From Melitaea cinxia (taxonomy: Eukaryota; Arthropoda; Insecta; Lepidoptera; Nymphalidae), in assembly GCF_905220565.1 (NCBI RefSeq), contig NC_059409.1:4223501-4287500 (forward strand): a DNA stretch of 64,000 nt. Direction: 5' to 3'. The translations under genes and the position numbers were made by a program. The notes beneath the pieces were generated by a model. It saw only the letters and a list, made by a program, of their open reading frames with translations, made no database searches and had not been told where the DNA came from. This document shows positions 59,024 to 64,000 of this stretch, piece after piece. Position 1 is the stretch's first letter. Every line of letters begins with the position of its first letter.

Positions 59024-59235
59024 TTTTTAATATCATATCAAAAATTGATCGTTCCAGCGGGGATCGAACCTGCATCTCCGACTGACCGTGTTGGTGCTTT
59101 AGCCAATTAAACTATGGAACGATCTAACCGCTAGATGGAAATTTTTAATATGATGATTTTATACTCAGTTCTAAGCGACCACAGCGCCGTCTATAGTGAG
59201 TTCTTTATAGGACTCGTAACTATTCAAAGTTTCAT
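59024..59235 (-). repeat. tRNA-like-bearing repeat, copy A (family T)
   Basis: Includes the cloverleaf, the block CTATAGACGGCGCTGTGGTC on the 5' side (minus strand) and TTTTTGATATGATATTAAAA on the 3' side. All parts match copy B at 61401-61613. A long poly-T lies outside at 58950-58967. Confidence 0.8.
59050..59121 (-). tRNA. tRNA-like cloverleaf (anticodon position GGT), repeat-borne
   Basis: A 72-nt tRNA-like fold on the minus strand: acceptor CGTTCCA/TGGAACG (7 of 7), D stem GTTT/AAGC, anticodon stem CCAAC/GTCGG (4 of 5) around loop ACGGTCA, T stem GCAGG/CCCGC (4 of 5) around TTCGATC. Position 33 is C rather than the universal U. With identical surroundings at 61515 it is part of a dispersed repeat, not a normal tRNA gene. 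Confidence 0.45.
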
Positions 59236-60104
59236 ATTAAAATGAAAATCTTTTGGCAGGGGACGACACATGCTATTGACATTTGTATTAAGTTATTTGC
59301 TACTTAAGCTATAGGTCTTAATCCAACAGCAATATGGCAATGATTATATTATTATCTTCATATTATATGATTTATCACATCAGGCAGTCTTTATTTCTTT
59401 AGTATATAGATATATGTATAATGTTAGCAAGAATGATCTGGTTCAAATTAATGTTTGAAAAAAGGCTAATTTTGTTTGAATTCACGATAAGTTTTTATTG
59501 TTTTAAATTTCATTTAGTCTATTTTATGAATTATTTGTACAATCTTCTTTGGCAGTAATTCTTATAAAAAATAATGGCTAAATTAAAATTTCTAAAATTG
59601 TCAAGTTCTAATATCAATCAATTATCAATTCTTCAATCAATTATGGGAAGGTAAAAACGTTTTTACTAGAACAGTAGATTCTAAGATGAACGTATATAAC
59701 AAACAATTCCTATATTAATATAGACCAATCGCTTTAGCTTACCCTTTGCAACGCTACTCGGTTTCATTATAAGCAACCTCGAAAGGGCAAACTGACGAAG
59801 GAACTGAAATGCTTCATATTGTTAAGGTTATGTATAAAATGTGCATATTTTATGTAAAAAAAAAAATTAATACAGTGTTTGTTTTTTGTTTTCAAATACG
59901 ATAAAACTTTATTTTGTATTCGAAACAATAAAGAAAATAGCTTTAGTAGTACTTACTAATAGTTAGCACTTTAATGATTTTAATTGTATTGCTTCTGGAA
60001 ATTATACTATGTTATATTCATACTTTAATTATTTTGAACATAACCTCGATTTGTGTAATTAAAAACAAAACACGCCAATGACACGAATAAAGATATGTCT
60101 TATA
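59236..60104. other. AT-rich stretch, no gene seen
   Basis: Anonymous; GC-richer spot at 59720-59810. Confidence 0.4.
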
Positions 60105-60434
60105 ATCTATACAAATAAATAAAATTGGAGTGTCTGTTTGTAATATTATAATAACCGCTTTTTACTAAATGCATATGGAATCATACACGGTACATACATT
60201 TTTGTCAGTCTGTCTGTCTGACTGTCTGTATGCCTGTCTGTTTGTTTCGGCTAATCTTTGAAACGGCTAGATAGATTTTGACGGGACTTCCACTAGCAGA
60301 TAGCTGATGTAATAAGGAAAAACTTAGGGTACTTTTATTTTAGAAATTAATTTACGAGTATTTTATAACTCTGCGAACTGAACAATAACTTTTTTGTTAA
60401 GTTCCACGCGGAAGAAGTCGTGGGCACAGCTAGT
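60105..60434 (-). repeat. Interspersed repeat family C, reverse
   Basis: ATCTATACAAATAAATAAAA, GTCTGTCTGTCTGACTGTCT, GACGGGACTTCCACTAGCAG and GTCGTGGGCACAGCTAGT are the reverse complement of the family C order at 18720. Confidence 0.87.
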
Positions 60435-60636
60435 TTTGTTTAATAAGTTGTAAGAAAATTTTAAGAATCTTTTTATCTTCTACACATACAGAGGAACGAA
60501 TATGCTTTTTAGATCAAAAAGTTACGTGTCGTAATTAAAACCACTGCATTTGTAAAGATTATATCATTTTCTATGCAAAAATACTAATTAGCTATTTGTA
60601 AATTTAACACTTTATGTCTTTAGACTTTTTAAACCA

Positions 60637-60862
60637 GCCTGTGTCTGTTTCACCGGTTCTGGATTACGTTTATCCCGCATTTAAGTTACGAATAGACTTT
60701 AACATTAGGAAGTAGAATAAGGTAATTACGACCTGTTTTGCCTTAGTTGAGAAACTTAAACTGTTAAGTTTACAATTACAAACATAAAAAATATTTTATA
60801 TAATTTTATTCATTGGATACCATCGTCTATCACGGTTAACGGTTACCGGTGAAACAAGCCCT
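60637..60862. mobile_element. MITE with TTTCACCGGT ends
   Basis: Left CTGTGTCTGTTTCACCGGTT and right end, read in reverse, AGGGCTTGTTTCACCGGTAA. It is related by its ends to the 58598 element. About 226 bp, non-coding. Confidence 0.6.
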
Positions 60863-61347
60863 TGATAAAAAAAAATTGTGCTTAAATAAGTCAATATATA
60901 ATGAAATCTCTAAAACTTCGTAACACAGGAAGTATAGCCAACATTATAATATAAACAACGTCATATTCTTTTTGTGGTTCGTATTACATATAAAAGCCTC
61001 ATTCAATTTTCGCGTAAACTTTTATGACAACTCCTTCCGTCGTACAAGTATAATCTTGTTATTGGTAACAAGCTATAAACCGCTTTATATAAATTATATG
61101 AGGGTAACTTTACGTTTTATTGATAACTACCTAAGATTTATAAACTTTTAGTTATCATTTTGAATGAATTATTTTTAATGATTGATTACCATACATCGGC
61201 GGCATAAGCATTTTTCTCCGTGAAAGAGAACGGTCTCAGCTCAATCCACCACGCTGCTCTACTGCGCTGTGGTGAATATATGTGTAGCCTGAGTAACAAT
61301 CACTATTACAAATTTATGATAACAACCGAGACTGACAGCTTAATGTT

Positions 61348-61620
61348 GAATTTGTACGATTTTATATTTGTGTTACCCACACATTAGGAAATCCTAAACA
61401 TTTTTTAATATCATACCCTTTGATCATACCATATATATCACTATAGACGGTGCCACGGTCGCTTAGACCGAATATAAAATCATCATATCAAAAATTTCGA
61501 TCTAGCGAGTATATCGTTCCATAGCTTAGTTGGCTAGAGCGCCGACACGGTCAATCGGAGATGCAGGTTCGATCCCCGCTGGAACGGTCGGTTTTTGATA
61601 TGATATTAAAAACAATGTTT
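61348..61620 (+). mobile_element. Family T insertion, copy B
   Basis: 273 bp between 11-bp direct repeats AGCTTAATGTT (61337-61347 and 61621-61631). It carries the tRNA-like region and has TTTTTAATATCATA at 61402-61415 and its complement TATGATATTAAAAA at 61600-61612. The long target duplication fits target-primed reverse transcription; the symmetric ends fit a TIR element. Class undecided. Confidence 0.8.
61515..61586 (+). tRNA. tRNA-like cloverleaf (anticodon position GGT), repeat-borne
   Basis: Acceptor CGTTCCA/TGGAACG (7 of 7), D stem GCTT/GAGC (4 of 4, one wobble), anticodon stem CCGAC/ATCGG (4 of 5), loop ACGGTCA, T stem GCAGG/CCCGC (4 of 5), T loop TTCGATC. A box TAGCTTAGTTGG at 61522-61533 and B box GGTTCGATCCC at 61566-61576 are very near consensus, so pol III could transcribe it. 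C33 instead of U33 argues against decoding. Confidence 0.5.
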
Positions 61621-61680
61621 AGCTTAATGTTTTCTTCGAGACATGGTGGGGAGACCAACAAGGTCAGACCGGAAAGATAT

Positions 61681-62040
61681 GTTTGTTGTAATTTACAATT
61701 CTATCCTGATTTTAAATGAAAAAAAAAATTAAACAACATCAGCATTGCTCTGGTGAGAATAAGCATTATTTGAAAAAAATAATTAAAAAAATCGAAGGCT
61801 TAAATGTTCGTATTTTCGAACTCTTCATGTACCCCTAACTAATAATAGTTATAGTGTTTGCAGTGGGATGTTAATATTAAAGCACAATTTCAACACTATC
61901 TTCTGTCTTTATTGAACTAACGTTTCAATAACATACACAAATATAATAATAATAAAAAACACAAATATATAAGCAGTTATTATAATAATTTAATTTATTA
62001 CTAATTACTATTTATATTTAAGTAGGCTACATAATAATAA
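61681..62040. other. AT-rich stretch, no gene seen
   Basis: Anonymous. Confidence 0.45.
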
Positions 62041-62165
62041 ATGACTTTATTGCACACAGTAACATATAACAATCACATAAGAATAAAGCTTAAAGGGGAA
62101 AAAATAATTACATCTCATGCAACGGGCGTTCTTATCACTAGATAGTGATCTCTTCCAGACTATTC
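62041..62165 (-). repeat. LINE 3'-end fragment with TGCAATAAAG
   Basis: On the minus strand: CTGGAAGAGATCACTATC, TAGTGATAAGAACGCCCG, and TGTGCAATAAAGTCATTT. This resembles the 3' end of a common lepidopteran LINE with its stem (ATCACTA/TAGTGAT, 62138-62153 region) and AATAAA. Confidence 0.65.
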
Positions 62166-63148
62166 ACACTACACTACTAACACAAGACATTGTAAAACAA
62201 AAGGTATTCAACGAAGTATGACTACAATATATTTGAAAATAGTATCTCCGTATAAATAACCATCGGAGCGTAGATTGAGAATACACACATGGATACCATT
62301 AAGCTGATTTAAGACATATTTAGTGCGCTCGGTTGTACGCGTACCCGCGGCGTAAGTACGCTCGAGACTTGCTCTTTTCTACGCTCCGCTGCTCTCCAAT
62401 GTCCCGCCTGAGTCCTATTTATGTATCGTTAAAATCCGTTCATAAATATCAACTTGTACTAAAATTTTATGCTAATGGTCACGTTAATTTTTTTTGTGTA
62501 TACTTTGTATGGTAAATTGTAATTATCTGAACTTCTATCTGACTATCAGACTAGAAAGTTTGGGTAATTTTTTATGTTGAGTCATTAGTCGTTTATTTTA
62601 CAATCACACTACAAAAACTACATAGCTACCTATATCCTAGGTAGAGTTAATTTTTCGATTTTAGAATTAAGTTTTTTTTTGTCATTTATATTTATATTTT
62701 ATAAGATTTTAAACTTTCACGGTTCATATGACCATTTTTGATTCTACTGGGCTTACAGCGATCATTATTTTGAAACGCCTGATATTTCAGCAATGTTTCA
62801 GGTGCGATTAGTATCGTAGAATGAAAAGTATTTGTACTTTATTATAACCATACTTTCGGCACAACTATTAAATCACCCCTAAAAACTTCAAGCTAGTGCA
62901 CACATACCAAAAAACTTGTCTGTTGTATGTAAGTATTGTTTTAGACTCATTTTGTAACTATTCAGTCTGTAACTCACCATTGCTGGGCACAGGCCTCTTT
63001 CCCCACATTTTTCAATTTAAATGGTAGTTTACTATTTATTATATAACCATGAAGTCGAGTGTTATTAGCTCTTGCAAAGTTGAGATGCCTAATCGGATAA
63101 TGTTTTAATAATTTAGATTTATGCTTTGATGTATTTAAAAATATTTTG
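62166..63148. other. Unassigned, CpG-rich spot and SINE trace
   Basis: 62320-62405 is CpG-rich (GTACGCGTACCCGCGGCGTA, CTACGCTCCGCTGCTC). 62965-63005 (CACCATTGCTGGGCACAGGC) is a trace of the family S 3' end in reverse. Confidence 0.4.
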
Positions 63149-63473
63149 AGCTAGCTATGCCCGCAACTTCGTCCGCTTGAAATTTTTTAAAAAAAGTCAT
63201 TGTTCAGTTCGCAAAGCTATAAAATAAATAAATTTCTAAAATAAAAGTAGCCTATGTTACTCTTTACTAAATTATCTATCTGCCAAAGTCCCGTCAAAAT
63301 CAGTCCAGCCGTTTCAGTGATTAGCCGGAACAAAGAGACATACAGGAAAAAATATAAAACAAATGTTATTTTGGTATATGTATGTACCATGCTTACATAT
63401 ATATGCATTTAGTAAAAAGCGGTTCTTTTAATATTACAAACAGACACTCCAATTTTATTTATTTGTATAAATG
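63149..63473 (+). repeat. Interspersed repeat family C
   Basis: AGCTAGCTATGCCCGCAACT, CCCGTCAAAATCAGTCCAGC, AAGCGGTTCTTTTAATATTA and ATTTTATTTATTTGTATAAA follow the family order. It lies inverted to the 60105 copy. Confidence 0.87.
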
Positions 63474-64000
63474 TATGGATCGTATTTGTCTACAGCTGCG
63501 CTTCCTAATTGCTTTAATTGTCAATCAAAACCATACGCAGAACTTCTCTAAATCTGTCCACCTCTTCAGAAATTCGATGATTGGATCAGTTGGAATTAAA
63601 CCGGATATATATCTATAACTATGTAAAGATTATACAAGAAAAGATTTAATTAAATTTTTATGCTATAAAGAAAATCTAATTGATGAGTTTAATTAAATAC
63701 TTTGATATTTATTTTTAATTCTACGCTATAAAGCATTCTATTTTGTTTAGGTACTTACATTATGATTTTAATTGATAGTTTTTTTTTATATTCGCATTTT
63801 TTATAAAATAATACAAAGATCAAAATCAATGAGAATACGACTTTCTCCATACTGATCCGATATTATCTGTTTTTATAATTAAAAACTGCTATTTTAAATG
63901 GAAACAAAGATAATGTTAAAAGTGCTCGCTTCAATTGTAGAGACTAAAAATAACTGTGAAATAACATAATATTTGAAAGGGAATCAAATAAAAGAAAATC
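63474..64000. other. AT-rich stretch, no gene seen
   Basis: Anonymous sequence to the window end. Confidence 0.45.

Larger units (their letters stand above)
61207..61680 (-). mobile_element. SINE family S fragment split by an insertion
   Basis: CTCAATCCACCACGCTGCTC, AGTAACAATCACTATTAC and ACAACCGAGACTGACAGCTT to 61347 continue at 61632 as TTCTTCGAGACATGGTGGGG and GAGACCAACAAGG. Without the insert the order equals the SINE at 32590. The insert at 61348-61620 is flanked by AGCTTAATGTT on both sides. Confidence 0.85.

Noticed and set aside
1..64000. CRISPR arrays, operons, bacterial or viral genes
   Set aside because: No evenly spaced identical direct repeats with unique spacers, and no dense coding; the sequence is eukaryotic and repeat-rich.

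Overview
The window looks like moth or butterfly (Lepidoptera) nuclear DNA. It is AT-rich, with no operons or dense long reading frames, and is built largely from interspersed repeats whose sequences I recognise from memory as lepidopteran types: a tRNA-derived SINE, LINE tails ending in GATGAT runs, the CCGACTTC/GAAGTCGG element, and the CTAGC..CCCGCGAC element. The species cannot be named from the sequence. I cannot support any intact host protein-coding gene. The window reads as a gene-poor intergenic region or the inside of a very large intron, and short exons could be hidden in it.

Layout. Positions 1-10 kb hold two LINE 3' tails, a complete SINE with a 10-bp target duplication (2307-2648), a GC-rich patch with an in-frame 21-bp tandem repeat (4.4-4.9 kb), a TIR element with TTA flanks (6468-6773) and a mariner transposase fragment (7148-7300). 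Positions 10-23 kb hold SINE, LINE and other repeat fragments, a decayed LINE reading frame (15.9-16.4 kb) and a roughly 120-bp tandem array (19.4-19.9 kb). Positions 23.855-27.669 kb are a minus-strand Ty3/gypsy LTR element. Positions 28-40 kb hold LINE tails, a three-unit array (30.8-31.6 kb), a perfect 48-bp palindrome (32309-32356), a SINE with a decamer tail and a foldback repeat. Positions 40.505-45.311 kb are a second, plus-strand copy of the same LTR family. Positions 45-64 kb hold more of the same families plus two TIR elements with GTTTCACC ends and two copies of a repeat carrying a tRNA-like cloverleaf.

How the parts relate. The two LTR copies share about 445-bp LTRs, a tRNA-Leu-type primer site and the same proteins, but each lacks a different internal block. 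The minus copy keeps gag capsid and zinc knuckle and lacks protease, RT and most of RNase H. The plus copy keeps RT, RNase H and integrase and lacks capsid, nucleocapsid and protease. Their LTRs are nearly identical although their frames carry stops, which fits spread of already defective copies using proteins supplied in trans. The most unusual structures are this complementary pair, the repeat carrying the tRNA-like fold, and the perfect palindrome. All divergence counts were made by eye.
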